From assembly GCA_040882565.1 (NCBI GenBank), contig JBBEAZ010000042.1:1-64000 (forward strand): a stretch of DNA of 64,000 nt, in the 5' to 3' direction. This DNA comes from CF-162 sp040882565 (GTDB lineage Bacteria > Chloroflexota > Dehalococcoidia > SM23-28-2 > RBG-16-64-32). The translations under genes and the position numbers were made by a program. Under the pieces are notes generated by a model. It was not told the DNA's origin. It did no database searches and saw nothing but the letters and a program-made list of their open reading frames with translations. Below are positions 16,137-24,423 of this stretch, piece by piece. Position 1 is the first letter of the stretch. Each line of letters starts with the position of its first letter.

Positions 16137-17420
16137 ATGACCACCACAGACACCGCCCTCGGCGACCTCCGCGTGCTCGACCTCGCCGGCGAGATCGGGC
16201 AGTACTGCACCAAGCTCCTTGCCGACCTCGGCGCCGACGTCATCAAGATCGAGCCGCCCGGCGGCGACCCCGTCCGCGCCCTCCCTCCATTCCTCCAGAA
16301 CGACAGCGACGCCAGCCTCTACTGGCTCAACCTCAACACCAGCAAGCGCAGCATCACACTCAGCCTCGAACACGCCGGCGGCCGCAAGTTGCTCGAGCGC
16401 CTCGTCGCGACCGCCGACATAGTCGTCGAAAGCTTCGCGCCCGGATACCTGGACAGCCTCGGCCTCGGCTACGATGCGCTGGCCAAAATCAAGCCTGACA
16501 TCCTCCTGACCTCGATCACTGGATTCGGCCAGACCGGCCCTCACGCCGGCTACAAATCGCCGGACATCGTCGGCGTCGCCATGGGGGGCGTCATGTGGCT
16601 GGCCGGCGAGCCAATGGACCCACCGAACGTGCCGCCCTGGCGCCAGGGCTACATCTCCGCCTCGATCATCGGCGCCTCGGCTGCCCTCATTGCCCTCTTC
16701 CACCGCGACCGCACCGGCGAGGGCCAGCACATCGACGTCTCGATGCAGGAAGCGCTCTCCCTCGACCAGGAGACCGCCATGCAGACGTGGGACATGATAC
16801 AGGTGCTGCGCTGCCGCAACGGCTCGCGCGGCATCATCCCCTTCGACATCCCCGGTATCGGCGTCTACGAATGCAGCGACGGCCACGTTTACGGCTACCT
16901 CGGCACCCCCGGCGGTGCGCCCTGGACCGAAATGCTGCAGTGGATGGTCGACGAGGGGCTGGCTGAGGACCTCACGGAAGAGCCTTACAAGGAGTTCATC
17001 GGCGACCTCAACTTGCGGTTCCTCACAGGCATCGTCCAGGACCCCTCGACCATCGGCTCCAAGATCCAGATCATGGGTCACATGGCGGAGGTCGTGCGCC
17101 GCTTCACCGCCTCCAAGAGCAAGTGGGACATGTACCAGGGCGGCCAGGCCCGCCGCCTCCTCTGGGGCATCGTCAGCACACCCAAGGACCTCGCGGAGAA
17201 CCCGCAACTCAAGTTCCGCAACTGGCTCACGCCCGTCGAGCATCCCGAACTCGGCAAAACCCTCCAGTACCCCGGCACCCCCTACCGCATGTCCGAAACC
17301 CCGTGGGCGATCCACGCCCGACCGCCGCTCGTCGGCGAGCACAACAGCGCCGTCTTCGCCGACGAGCTCGGCGTCGGCGCGGACGAATGGACGCGCCTGC
17401 AAGCAGAAGGAGTTGTCTGA
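16137..17420 (+). CDS. Family III CoA-transferase, catalytic Asp position is Tyr
   Basis: A 427-residue CaiB/BaiF protein. It has the usual N-terminal LRVLDLAGEIGQYCTKLLAD, ADVIKIEPPGGDP, and the RTGEGQHIDVSM segment. Counting back from the TGEGQ threonine, the residue aligned with the catalytic Asp is Tyr172 (RQGYISASI), so this copy may be a non-catalytic partner or use another chemistry. The start at ATG 16137 is supported by AGAAGGA 6 nt upstream; the frame continues upstream through repeat copy C but that part is not coding. The stop overlaps the next ATG (TGATG), so it is co-translated with the hydrolase. Confidence 0.9.
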   Translation: MTTTDTALGDLRVLDLAGEIGQYCTKLLADLGADVIKIEPPGGDPVRALPPFLQNDSDASLYWLNLNTSKRSITLSLEHAGGRKLLERLVATADIVVESFAPGYLDSLGLGYDALAKIKPDILLTSITGFGQTGPHAGYKSPDIVGVAMGGVMWLAGEPMDPPNVPPWRQGYISASIIGASAALIALFHRDRTGEGQHIDVSMQEALSLDQETAMQTWDMIQVLRCRNGSRGIIPFDIPGIGVYECSDGHVYGYLGTPGGAPWTEMLQWMVDEGLAEDLTEEPYKEFIGDLNLRFLTGIVQDPSTIGSKIQIMGHMAEVVRRFTASKSKWDMYQGGQARRLLWGIVSTPKDLAENPQLKFRNWLTPVEHPELGKTLQYPGTPYRMSETPWAIHARPPLVGEHNSAVFADELGVGADEWTRLQAEGVV

Positions 17421-18223
17421 TGACCGACACGCAAACACTGAAGTACGCCACCCACAACAGCGAGACGATCCGTTACCTCGACACAGGCGCCGGCGATCCT
17501 GCGATTGTGTTCGTCCACGGCTGGTGCTGCGACCACACCTACTGGCGCGACCAGATCCCGGTCTTCGCCGCCGACCACCGCGTCGTCGCTGTCGACCTCC
17601 CAGGCCATGGCTCCTCCGACAAGCCCGACCGAGACTACACCATCGACAACTTCGTGGATGTCGTCGCGTCGCTGATCGGCGAACTCGGCCTCGACAAGCC
17701 CGTCGTCGCCGGCCACAGCATGGGCGGCGTCATCGTCATGAACCTCGCCCGCAAGCACCCCGGCCTCACGCGCGGTGTCGTCCTCGTCGACGCTCCGCTC
17801 GTGCCGCTCCCCGATGCACTTGCCCCCGTCCTCGACGCCACTCTCGCTGCCTTCAAATCGCCTGCGTATCAACAGGCGGCTGCAGGCTTCGTGCGCACGC
17901 AGCTGTTCAACACCGCGTCGCCCGCAGCCATGGTCGAAGAGACCGTGGCGGGCATGGGCACGGCCCCTCAGCGCGTCGTCTACTCCGCGATCGAAAGCAC
18001 CCTCTCGCCGGAGTCCTGCATTCCCGGCGCCATCCCCGTTCCCGCCGTCTTCCTCCGCGCCGTCAACCTCTTCGCCACCGCCGACCAGCTCCGCGAGCGC
18101 TACCCCGGCCTCGAAGTCACCGAGTTCGACTGCGCCCACTTCATCCAGATGGAGCGCCCCGCCGAAACCAACGCCCTCATCGGCTCCTTCCTCGCCAAAG
18201 TCACCACCGGAGCCCCCGCGTGA
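17420..18223 (+). CDS. Alpha/beta hydrolase
   Basis: A 267-residue alpha/beta-hydrolase fold protein. The oxyanion region is FVHGWCCDHTYW (about residues 31-42), the nucleophile is Ser100 in AGHSMGG, and the catalytic His240 is in FDCAHFIQMERP. It probably cleaves an ester, thioester or C-C bond in the cytosol. The ATG overlaps the stop of the CoA-transferase gene, and a third CoA-transferase gene follows after a 295-nt repeat-bearing gap, so a role in the same acyl-CoA route is likely. The substrate is unknown. Confidence 0.9.
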   Translation: MTDTQTLKYATHNSETIRYLDTGAGDPAIVFVHGWCCDHTYWRDQIPVFAADHRVVAVDLPGHGSSDKPDRDYTIDNFVDVVASLIGELGLDKPVVAGHSMGGVIVMNLARKHPGLTRGVVLVDAPLVPLPDALAPVLDATLAAFKSPAYQQAAAGFVRTQLFNTASPAAMVEETVAGMGTAPQRVVYSAIESTLSPESCIPGAIPVPAVFLRAVNLFATADQLRERYPGLEVTEFDCAHFIQMERPAETNALIGSFLAKVTTGAPA

Positions 18224-18250
18224 CACCTGTCATTCTGCGCCCTGGGCGCC

Positions 18251-18318
18251 CACGTAGGGGCGAGGCACCCATCGCATCACCCAATCATCTCGCTCTAGCC
18301 GTGTCTCGCCCGCCCGAC
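18251..18318 (+). repeat. 111-bp-period direct repeat, unit 1
   Basis: The unit begins CACGTAGGGGCGAGGCACCC and runs about 68 nt to GTGTCTCGCCCGCCC. It recurs at 18362-18428 with only a few differences. The first 16 bases are also found at 12535-12550. Confidence 0.8.
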
Positions 18319-18361
18319 ATCCCGCCGTGCGCCCACGCCTCGCCAACCTCCACTCACCTCC

Positions 18362-18428
18362 CACGTAGGGGCGAGGCACCCATCGCATCACCCAATCACC
18401 TCACTCTGCCCGTGTCTCGCCCGCCCCG
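18362..18428 (+). repeat. 111-bp-period direct repeat, unit 2
   Basis: Second unit of the direct repeat, offset by 111 nt from unit 1 and differing at a handful of positions (for example CACCTCACTCTG versus CATCTCGCTCTA). It fills most of the gap before the next CoA-transferase gene. Confidence 0.8.
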
Positions 18429-18518
18429 CAGGGCACACCGGTGGGGTGCAACGCCAATCCACGCCAATCTCCCCTCTCCCGCGCACGGGAGACGGGTCGG
18501 GGGTGAGGGCCTCTCCGC

Positions 18519-19760
18519 ATGACCCAAGCCCTCGAAGGCGTCAAAGTCGCCGACTTTTCCTGGTTCGGCGCCGGCCCCATCTGCGCCAACCACCTCGCCA
18601 CCTACGGCGCCACCGTCGTCCGCGTCGAATCCGAGACGCACATCGACGCCCTCCGCACCGTCGCCCCCTTCGCCAAAGACAAGACCGGCTACAACGTCAG
18701 CGGCTACTTCAATAACTTCAACGCCGGCAAGCTCGACCTCACCATCAACATGAACACCCCGGAGGGCCAGGGCGTCGCCCGTAAGCTCATCGAATGGGCC
18801 GACGTCTTCCTCACCAACATCACCCCCCGCGTCATCGAGCGCTGGGGCCTCACCTACGACAACCTCTCGCAGTGGAACCCCCAGATCATCGCTGCCTACC
18901 AGCCGATGCAGGGCTACGACGGCCCGCATCGCGACTTCCTCGGCTTCGGCGCCGTCCTCACTCCCATCACTGGCTACTCCTACATCTCCGGCTTCCCCAA
19001 CCGCCCGCCGATCGGCCTCGGCACCAACTATCCCGACTACGTCATCAACCCCGGCCATACTCTCGTCGCGATCATGGCCGCCCTCCATCACCGCCACCGC
19101 ACCGGCAAGGGCCAGCGCATCGAGTGCGCTCAGCTCGAGTCGTCAGTCGCCCCGCTGGCCCCGGCGATCTTCGACTACACCGCGAACGGCATCGTCCAGG
19201 AACGCCCCGGCAACCACATCGCCAACGCCGCCCCCCACAACGCCTTCAAGTGCGCGCCGCTGACCGACGGCGGCCGCCCCATCGACGAGCGTTGGCTCGC
19301 CATCGCCTGCTTCACCGACGACGAATGGAACGCGCTCGTCGAGGCGATGGGCAACCCCGACTGGGCCAGCGACCCAAAATTCGCCACCCACGACGCCCGC
19401 AAAACCAACGAGGACGAACTCGACGCCGGCATTAACGCCTGGATCGCCGACAAAGACGCCTACGCCCTGATGGCGGACCTCCAGTCGCGCGGCGTCCCCG
19501 CCGGCGTCGTCCAGAGCGCCCGCGAGCTGTTGGACGTCGACGAGCACATCAAGGACCGCGGCTACTACGTCTACCTCGACCACGCCGAGACCGGCCGCGC
19601 TGCCTACGACGGCCCGCCCGCAAAGCTCTCGAAGACACCCGGCGCCCTGCGCTCCCCCGGCCCCCTCCTCGGCGAACACACCGAGCGCGTCTGCAAGGAA
19701 ATCCTCGGCCTCACCGACGAAGAGATCGCGGACCTCATGGTCGCCGGCGCCCTAACGTAG
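18519..19760 (+). CDS. Family III CoA-transferase (CaiB/BaiF)
   Basis: A 413-residue CaiB/BaiF-family protein with GVKVADFSWFGAGPICANHL at the N-terminus, a variant of the usual VLDL start. The Asp expected to form the aspartyl-CoA intermediate is probably Asp173 in NYPDYVINPGH, one residue further from the RTGKGQ motif than in the gene at 1838, as in the benzylsuccinate CoA-transferase-like branch. Together with the Asp-less copy at 16137 it could form a heteromeric transferase (inference). The start at ATG 18519 has no strong RBS. Confidence 0.9.
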   Translation: MTQALEGVKVADFSWFGAGPICANHLATYGATVVRVESETHIDALRTVAPFAKDKTGYNVSGYFNNFNAGKLDLTINMNTPEGQGVARKLIEWADVFLTNITPRVIERWGLTYDNLSQWNPQIIAAYQPMQGYDGPHRDFLGFGAVLTPITGYSYISGFPNRPPIGLGTNYPDYVINPGHTLVAIMAALHHRHRTGKGQRIECAQLESSVAPLAPAIFDYTANGIVQERPGNHIANAAPHNAFKCAPLTDGGRPIDERWLAIACFTDDEWNALVEAMGNPDWASDPKFATHDARKTNEDELDAGINAWIADKDAYALMADLQSRGVPAGVVQSARELLDVDEHIKDRGYYVYLDHAETGRAAYDGPPAKLSKTPGALRSPGPLLGEHTERVCKEILGLTDEEIADLMVAGALT

Positions 19761-19789
19761 CGGAACCCGTAAGAAAGAAAAGGATGATC

Positions 19790-20818
19790 ATGACTCAATC
19801 ACCAAGCCCGTCCGAGGAGATCCAGAAACAAGCCGCCAAGGTGCTTTCGCACGTCGCCGGCTACGTCGGCGTTCGCACCATCGACATCGGTATCAAGCAG
19901 GGCCTGTTCGCCGCCTTCGCCGAGAAGGGCGCCATGTCGCCCGAGGATCTGGCGAAGGCGACCGCCATCGACCCGCTCTACAGCATGGTCTGGTGCCGCT
20001 CCGCCTACGCTAACGAGCTGCTCGAGAAGGACGGCGAGAAGTTCGTTCTCGCCCCGCACATGGACAAGCTCCTGCTCGACGACAACTTCCCCGGCCACGT
20101 CGGCGGCCTGCCCGCCGTCATGTTGGCGCCCGACGTGTTCAACCGCTTCGCCGAAAACCTGGCGTCCGGCAAGCGATCGTGGTGGGACCAGGTCACCCCC
20201 GAGTTCATCAAGGCGGTCCGCACGACGGGCCGTTCGTTCTACAACCGCCTCGTCCCCGCCGGCATCGCCCGCGTCCCCTCCCTCGAAGAGCAGCTCACCG
20301 CTGGCGCCCGCGTCCTCGAACTCGCGCCCGGCGCAGGGTACGGCATCTCGAAGCTGGCGAACGCCTACCCGAACTGCACGTTCGTCGGCGTCGACGGCGA
20401 CGAGTTCTCGCTCGGCCTCGCCGCCGAGGCGATCAAAGAAGCCGGCGTCGCAGACCGCGTCGAACTCGTGCAGAGCACCTTCGAGGACTTCGTCCGCGAC
20501 GGTGAGTTCGACGTCGCGATCATCAGCATCTCCATGCACGAGTGCCGCAACCTCGACCGCGTCACGAAGAACGTCCACCAGTCGCTGAAGGACGGCGGCA
20601 TCTTCGTCATCTCCGACTTCCCCTTCCCGGAGACAGTCGAGGCGACCCGCACGGTCCCGGCTCGCATCATGTCCGGCATCCAGTTCTTCGAGGCGCTCAT
20701 CGACGACCAGCTGCTGCCGACATCGCACTTCGTGGCGCTCCTCCAGAAGCACGGCTTCACCGACGTCGACGCCTTCGACATTACGCCCGTCCACGCCGTC
20801 ACCTACGGCCGGAAGTAG
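19790..20818 (+). CDS. SAM-dependent methyltransferase with N-terminal helical domain
   Basis: A 342-residue class I methyltransferase. The N-terminal roughly 110 residues are helical (VLSHVAGYVGVRTIDIGIKQ, MSPEDLAKATAI), like the dimerisation winged-helix domain of O-methyltransferases. The SAM-binding part has VLELAPGAGYG (motif I), CTFVGVDGDE (motif II), FDVAIISISMHE (motif post-II) and GGIFVISDFPFPE. The acceptor is unknown. ATG 19790 is preferred to 19784 because the AAAAGG RBS then lies 6 nt away. It follows the CoA-transferase gene by 29 nt and ends close to the scaffold gap. Confidence 0.87.
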   Translation: MTQSPSPSEEIQKQAAKVLSHVAGYVGVRTIDIGIKQGLFAAFAEKGAMSPEDLAKATAIDPLYSMVWCRSAYANELLEKDGEKFVLAPHMDKLLLDDNFPGHVGGLPAVMLAPDVFNRFAENLASGKRSWWDQVTPEFIKAVRTTGRSFYNRLVPAGIARVPSLEEQLTAGARVLELAPGAGYGISKLANAYPNCTFVGVDGDEFSLGLAAEAIKEAGVADRVELVQSTFEDFVRDGEFDVAIISISMHECRNLDRVTKNVHQSLKDGGIFVISDFPFPETVEATRTVPARIMSGIQFFEALIDDQLLPTSHFVALLQKHGFTDVDAFDITPVHAVTYGRK

Positions 20819-20833
20819 CCACAATCCGCTGGT

Positions 20834-20865
20834 GGGGGGGGGGGGGGGGGGGGGGNNNNNNNNNN
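20834..20865. other. Assembly gap: 22-G run plus 10 Ns
   Basis: Twenty-two consecutive Gs (20834-20855) run directly into ten Ns (20856-20865). This is a scaffold join, not biology. The G run may be a sequencing artefact, or the edge of an unresolved G-rich repeat like the six nearby copies. Confidence 0.95.
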
Positions 20866-20966
20866 AGCTCGACGCTGACCCACCACCAAGCCGCCTTTGA
20901 CACTCACTCCGTCCCCGCGCTACGCTCCCGCCATCGCCCACGAAACCAGAGGAGGGAACACCGCGC

Positions 20967-21283
20967 ATGGCGGTCAAGACAATCGCTCACAAACCAAACC
21001 TCACCAAAGAGCAGGCCGAAGAGATCTTCCGCAAGCACTTCGAAGGCAAATACAAGGTCGAGGACTTCAAGGGACTGTTCCGCGACTTCATGGTCGTCAA
21101 GAACCCCTTCACCGGCGTCGCCCTCAAGCTCGAGCAGGCCGAAGGCGAGACTAAGTTCGTCTACGCCTCGCCCCGCGCTGGTGGGCGCGCGCGCTCCTCG
21201 GCGGCCTGATCGGCTTCCTTTTCTGGAACGGCATCACCAAGGACGTCGAGGCCTTCATCGACTCCGCCCCCGAGTTCAAATAG
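20967..21283 (+). pseudogene. Small membrane-anchored protein, frameshifted
   Basis: ATG 20967 opens a protein beginning MAVKTIAHKPNLTKEQAEEI with a KVEDFKGLFRDFMVVKNPF core. The frame then breaks near 21172. In the shifted frame it continues RWWARALLGGLIGFLFWNG, a hydrophobic segment, and ends IDSAPEFK at the stop 21281-21283. Rejoined, it is about 104 residues with a C-terminal membrane helix. A GCGC run at the break and the nearby scaffold gap make a sequencing error as likely as a true mutation. Its function is unknown. Confidence 0.6.
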
Positions 21284-21351
21284 GCTCCCTCCCGTGCGAG
21301 AGCAGAGCCAGACGCCAGCACCCGTCACCCACAATCGTGCGCGTCTCACCC

Positions 21352-21440
21352 GAAGCGCAGTGCAGCGAGCATCGCTGCCGGGGGGCACGGGGGGTGTCCC
21401 CCCGAGTCACCTTTCTTATTGGGGGTGGGGGGCGGGGCTG
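21352..21440 (+). repeat. GC-rich double-hairpin repeat, copy D
   Basis: First hairpin is a 7-bp stem GCAGCGA/TCGCTGC with loop GCA (21362-21378); second is a G-run/TGT/C-run hairpin; then CCTTTCTTATTGGGGGTGGG and a G-rich tail. Copy E shares the same first stem and upstream sequence (CGAAGCGCAG / CAAAGCGCAG), so D and E form a subtype. Confidence 0.85.
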
Positions 21441-21495
21441 ACAACCCTGCCAATCTGGGAGATTGGGGACTGACGCCTCACGGCATCAGGATCCT

Positions 21496-21942
21496 ATGGA
21501 CTACGAACCCCTGAAGCAGATGCTGATGAGTGTCGTGCCGTTCAACCGGCACGTCGGCCTCGAGATCCTCGACATCGGCCCCGGCACCGCCTCTGTCCGC
21601 CTACCCGAAGGCCCGCACCTGATGAACCACGTCCAGACGCAGCACGCCGCGGCGCTCTTCGCCGCCGCGGAAGCCGCCTCCGGCGGCGCCATGGCCGGCG
21701 CCTTCGCCGACCTCATGATGGGCGTGACGCCGCTCGCCCGCAGCGCCCAGATCGCCTACCTCAAGCCCGCCCGCGGCCCGATCACCGCCAACGCCCGCGT
21801 CACCGAAGACCACGACGCCGTCCGCGCCCGCCTGGAGAAAGACGGCAAGACAGACTTCTCTGTCGCCGTCGACCTCGAAGACGCCTCAGGCCTCAAAGTC
21901 GCCGAAGTCACCGTCGCTTGGCACGTCCGCAAAAGCGCCTGA
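21496..21942 (+). CDS. Hotdog-fold protein (DUF4442 / thioesterase-like)
   Basis: A 148-residue single hotdog domain. NRHVGLEILDIGPGTASVRL and HLMNHVQTQHAAALFAAAEA (the helix with a QTQHAAALF motif) resemble the DUF4442/PaaI thioesterase group, followed by ITANARVTEDHDAVRARL. It probably acts on an acyl-CoA or acyl-ACP thioester. ATG 21496 is used; the RBS is weak (AGGA 4 nt upstream). It is flanked on both sides by repeat copies (D and E). Confidence 0.78.
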   Translation: MDYEPLKQMLMSVVPFNRHVGLEILDIGPGTASVRLPEGPHLMNHVQTQHAAALFAAAEAASGGAMAGAFADLMMGVTPLARSAQIAYLKPARGPITANARVTEDHDAVRARLEKDGKTDFSVAVDLEDASGLKVAEVTVAWHVRKSA

Positions 21943-22319
21943 CCCCGCGCGCCTCAACGGCCACGGCGCCCGCCCCGTCGTCTGTCCCGTAGCCGCAGCG
22001 GCTTCGCGCAAGCGCCCGTCTGGGCAAGCCCTGCCTCCAATCATCCAACCTCCCGCCCAGCACCACATTCCCTGTCGGTGCTGACTCCGGATCCGGCACC
22101 ACCTCCGTCCACGCGTTCGCCACGGCTGACCGCCCCGTCCACGCCGAGGCGCAAAGCGCAGTGCAGCGAGCATCGCTGCCGGGGGGCCTGGGGGGTGTCC
22201 CCCCAGCTACCCAAATTTTGGCGGTGGGGCGGGGGAGGCGGGCAGGATGGCCCCGATGCAAGCGAACTGCAAGGGGAAAGGCCGCGCCTGTAGATGCCGC
22301 GCACCCCTAGAATCAGAGC
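21943..22319. other. Intergenic region with repeat copy E
   Basis: This 377-nt stretch has no gene I can support. It contains a GTAGCCGCAGCGGCTTCGCG fragment near 21990 that reappears near 24115 (GTAGCCGCAGCGGCTCTCGC), and then repeat copy E (22152-22243), which ends 76 nt before the next start. Confidence 0.6.
22152..22243 (+). repeat. GC-rich double-hairpin repeat, copy E
   Basis: First hairpin GCAGCGA/TCGCTGC with loop GCA (22163-22179); second G6-TGT-C6; then CCCAAATTTTGGCGGTGGGG and a G-rich tail. Its upstream flank also matches copy D. Confidence 0.85.
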
Positions 22320-24053
22320 ATGCGTTACCTGGCAGTGGCTCTCGACTACGACGGGACGATCGCCGAAGGCGGCAAGGTCGCCGATGCGACCCTCGACGCG
22401 CTCAAACGCATCCAGGCCTCCGGCCGCCGCCTCCTCCTCGTCACCGGGCGCCAGGTCAAAGACCTCCGCCGCGTCTTCCCCGAATACGAGATCTTCGAGC
22501 TCGTCGTGGCCGAAAACGGCGCCGTCCTCTACCGCCCCAAGGGCAAGCACAAGGAAGTGCTGGCAGAGCCGCCTTCCGCCGCGTTCCTGGAGGCGTTGCA
22601 CAGTGCGGGCATCGAATTCGACACCGGCCACGTCGTCATCTCGACCGCCCGCGAGAACGAGAGCGCGCTCCTCCAGGCGATCAGCGAGCTCGGCCTCGAG
22701 ATGCAGGTCATCTTCAACAAGGACGTCGCCATGGTCCTTCCTTCCGGCGTCAACAAGGCCTCCGGCCTCACCCGCGCCCTCGCCGAACTGGAACTCTCTC
22801 CGCACGACGTCCTCGCCGCCGGCGACGCTGAGAACGACCACGCCTTCCTCGCCCTGGCCGAATGTTCGGTCGCCGTGGGCAACGCTCTCCCCTCCCTCAA
22901 GGAACGCGCTGACCTCGTGACTGAGGGCGCCGACGGGCAGGGGATCGCCGAGCTGACCGACCGCCTGCTCGACAACGAACTCGCAGATGTGGCCGCGCCT
23001 CTCCAGCGGAACAGCAGTCTCCTCGGATATGAAGGCGAACGCGAAGTCACGCTGCCCCCACGCGGCGTCAACCTTCTCGTCACCGGCACCTCCGGCAGCG
23101 GCAAGTCCACAGCCGTCACAGGCTTTCTCGAACGCCTCGCCGAACGCGGCTACCAGCTCTGCATCATCGACCCCGAGGGCGATTATGAGGGTTTCGAGCC
23201 GGCGATCGTCCTCGGCGATACGAAGCGCGCGCCGAGCGCCGACGAGGTGCTCGAAGTCCTGCGCTCGCCCGACCGCCACGTCGTCGCCAACCTGCTCGGC
23301 GTCTCGCTTGGCGACCGTCCGCGCTACTTCGCCCGCCTGCTCCCCCGCCTGCTGGAGCTGCGGGCCACTCGCGGACGCCCCCATTGGATCGTCGTCGATG
23401 AGGCGCACCACCTGATGCCCGCCGACTGGGAGATCGCCTCCGAGATCTCACCACCTGCGGAAGGCATGGTCTATGTCACGGTGCACCCGGACCTCATGTA
23501 CAAAGGCGCGCTCGAGCAGGTCAACACGATGCTCGTGACAGGCAAGCAGCCGGCGGAAGCCGTCCGCGCTTTCGCCCAGGCCGTCGGCGAGACCGCCAAG
23601 CTCGAGGCGCCTGAAGAGCTCGAGCACCGGCACGCCCTCCTCTGGCACCGCGGCCAACCCGGCGCAATCGAGTTCACCGTCGAAGAAGGCAAGCTCGACC
23701 TCAAGCGCCACGGCCGCAAGTACGCCGAAGGCAACCTCGGGCCGGACCGCAGTTTCTACTTCCGCGGCCCCAACGGCGACCTCAAACTACAGGCGCAGAA
23801 CCTCATGCTCTTCTCGCAGATCGGCGAAGGCGTCGACGACAAAACGTGGACGTACCACCTGCGCCGGCACGACTACTCGCAATGGTTCAACGACGCCATC
23901 AAGGACAAGAAGCTGGCGAAGGCCGTGCGCAAGATCGAAGACAAGAAGGGCATCGGCCCCAAGAAGAGCCGCAGCCTCATCCGCGCAGCCATCGAAGAGC
24001 GCTTCACGCTCCCCGCCGACGAACCGAGCGGCCTCCAGGACGAAAACAGCTAG
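22320..24053 (+). CDS. HAD-IIB phosphatase fused to a DUF87-type P-loop ATPase
   Basis: A 577-residue two-domain protein. Residues 1-220 form a HAD phosphatase of the Cof/IIB type: ALDYDGTIAE (nucleophile Asp9, acid/base Asp11), LLLVTGRQ (motif II), VNKASGL (Lys146) and AAGDAENDHAF (motif IV, 168-176). Residues 245-450 form a P-loop ATPase with Walker A GTSGSGKST (256-264) and Walker B HWIVVDEAHH, like HerA/DUF87 proteins. The C-terminus is basic and helical (KDKKLAKAVRKIEDKKG). The phosphatase substrate and the reason for the fusion are unknown. It is flanked by repeat copies E and F. Confidence 0.88.
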   Translation: MRYLAVALDYDGTIAEGGKVADATLDALKRIQASGRRLLLVTGRQVKDLRRVFPEYEIFELVVAENGAVLYRPKGKHKEVLAEPPSAAFLEALHSAGIEFDTGHVVISTARENESALLQAISELGLEMQVIFNKDVAMVLPSGVNKASGLTRALAELELSPHDVLAAGDAENDHAFLALAECSVAVGNALPSLKERADLVTEGADGQGIAELTDRLLDNELADVAAPLQRNSSLLGYEGEREVTLPPRGVNLLVTGTSGSGKSTAVTGFLERLAERGYQLCIIDPEGDYEGFEPAIVLGDTKRAPSADEVLEVLRSPDRHVVANLLGVSLGDRPRYFARLLPRLLELRATRGRPHWIVVDEAHHLMPADWEIASEISPPAEGMVYVTVHPDLMYKGALEQVNTMLVTGKQPAEAVRAFAQAVGETAKLEAPEELEHRHALLWHRGQPGAIEFTVEEGKLDLKRHGRKYAEGNLGPDRSFYFRGPNGDLKLQAQNLMLFSQIGEGVDDKTWTYHLRRHDYSQWFNDAIKDKKLAKAVRKIEDKKGIGPKKSRSLIRAAIEERFTLPADEPSGLQDENS

Positions 24054-24229
24054 CACTTCCGCTGAGCACACCTGCGCGCCACTCATCGCGCCCTGCACGA
24101 CGCCCACCCTTCGTAGCCGCAGCGGCTCTCGCCTGTCTGGGTCAGCCCTGCCAAAGTGAGCACTGCGCCAGGCCGCGCCATCGCTTTGCCTCATGGTGCC
24201 GAACGCCGGGCGCTCCTTGAACCCGACGC

Positions 24230-24330
24230 GGAGGTGCAGCGGAGTCGCTGCCGGGGGGTTCCCTACGGGCCCGTCTGGGCGGGGGGTGTCCCCCCGATTC
24301 CCTCAATATTTTGGGGAGGGGGGCGGGGTA
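24230..24330 (+). repeat. GC-rich double-hairpin repeat, copy F
   Basis: First hairpin GCAGCGGAGTCGCTGC (24236-24251), then the extra segment TTCCCTACGGGCCCGTCTGG also seen in copy B, the G6-TGT-C6 hairpin, CAATATTTTGGGGAGGGG and a G-rich tail. Confidence 0.85.
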
Positions 24331-24423
24331 GGCCGCACGGCATGGCACAGGATGCGCAAGTGGAGCAAAACGCCAGGGCGCAGCCATCCGGTAATTGTTT
24401 TGTACTTTTTAGTGTTTTCCCGT

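Noticed and set aside
15975..17438. Long minus-strand open frame opposite the CoA-transferase
   Set aside because: Product is Val/Asp/Glu-rich antisense of a clear CaiB gene; no start signal or family match. High GC makes such shadows common.
18251..18428. Short CRISPR-like array
   Set aside because: Only two units with long near-identical sequence and a diverged 43-nt interval; no cas genes. It is a plain direct repeat.
22041..23411. 456-codon minus-strand frame opposite the HAD-ATPase
   Set aside because: Shadow of the plus-strand fusion protein; composition and lack of motifs argue against coding.
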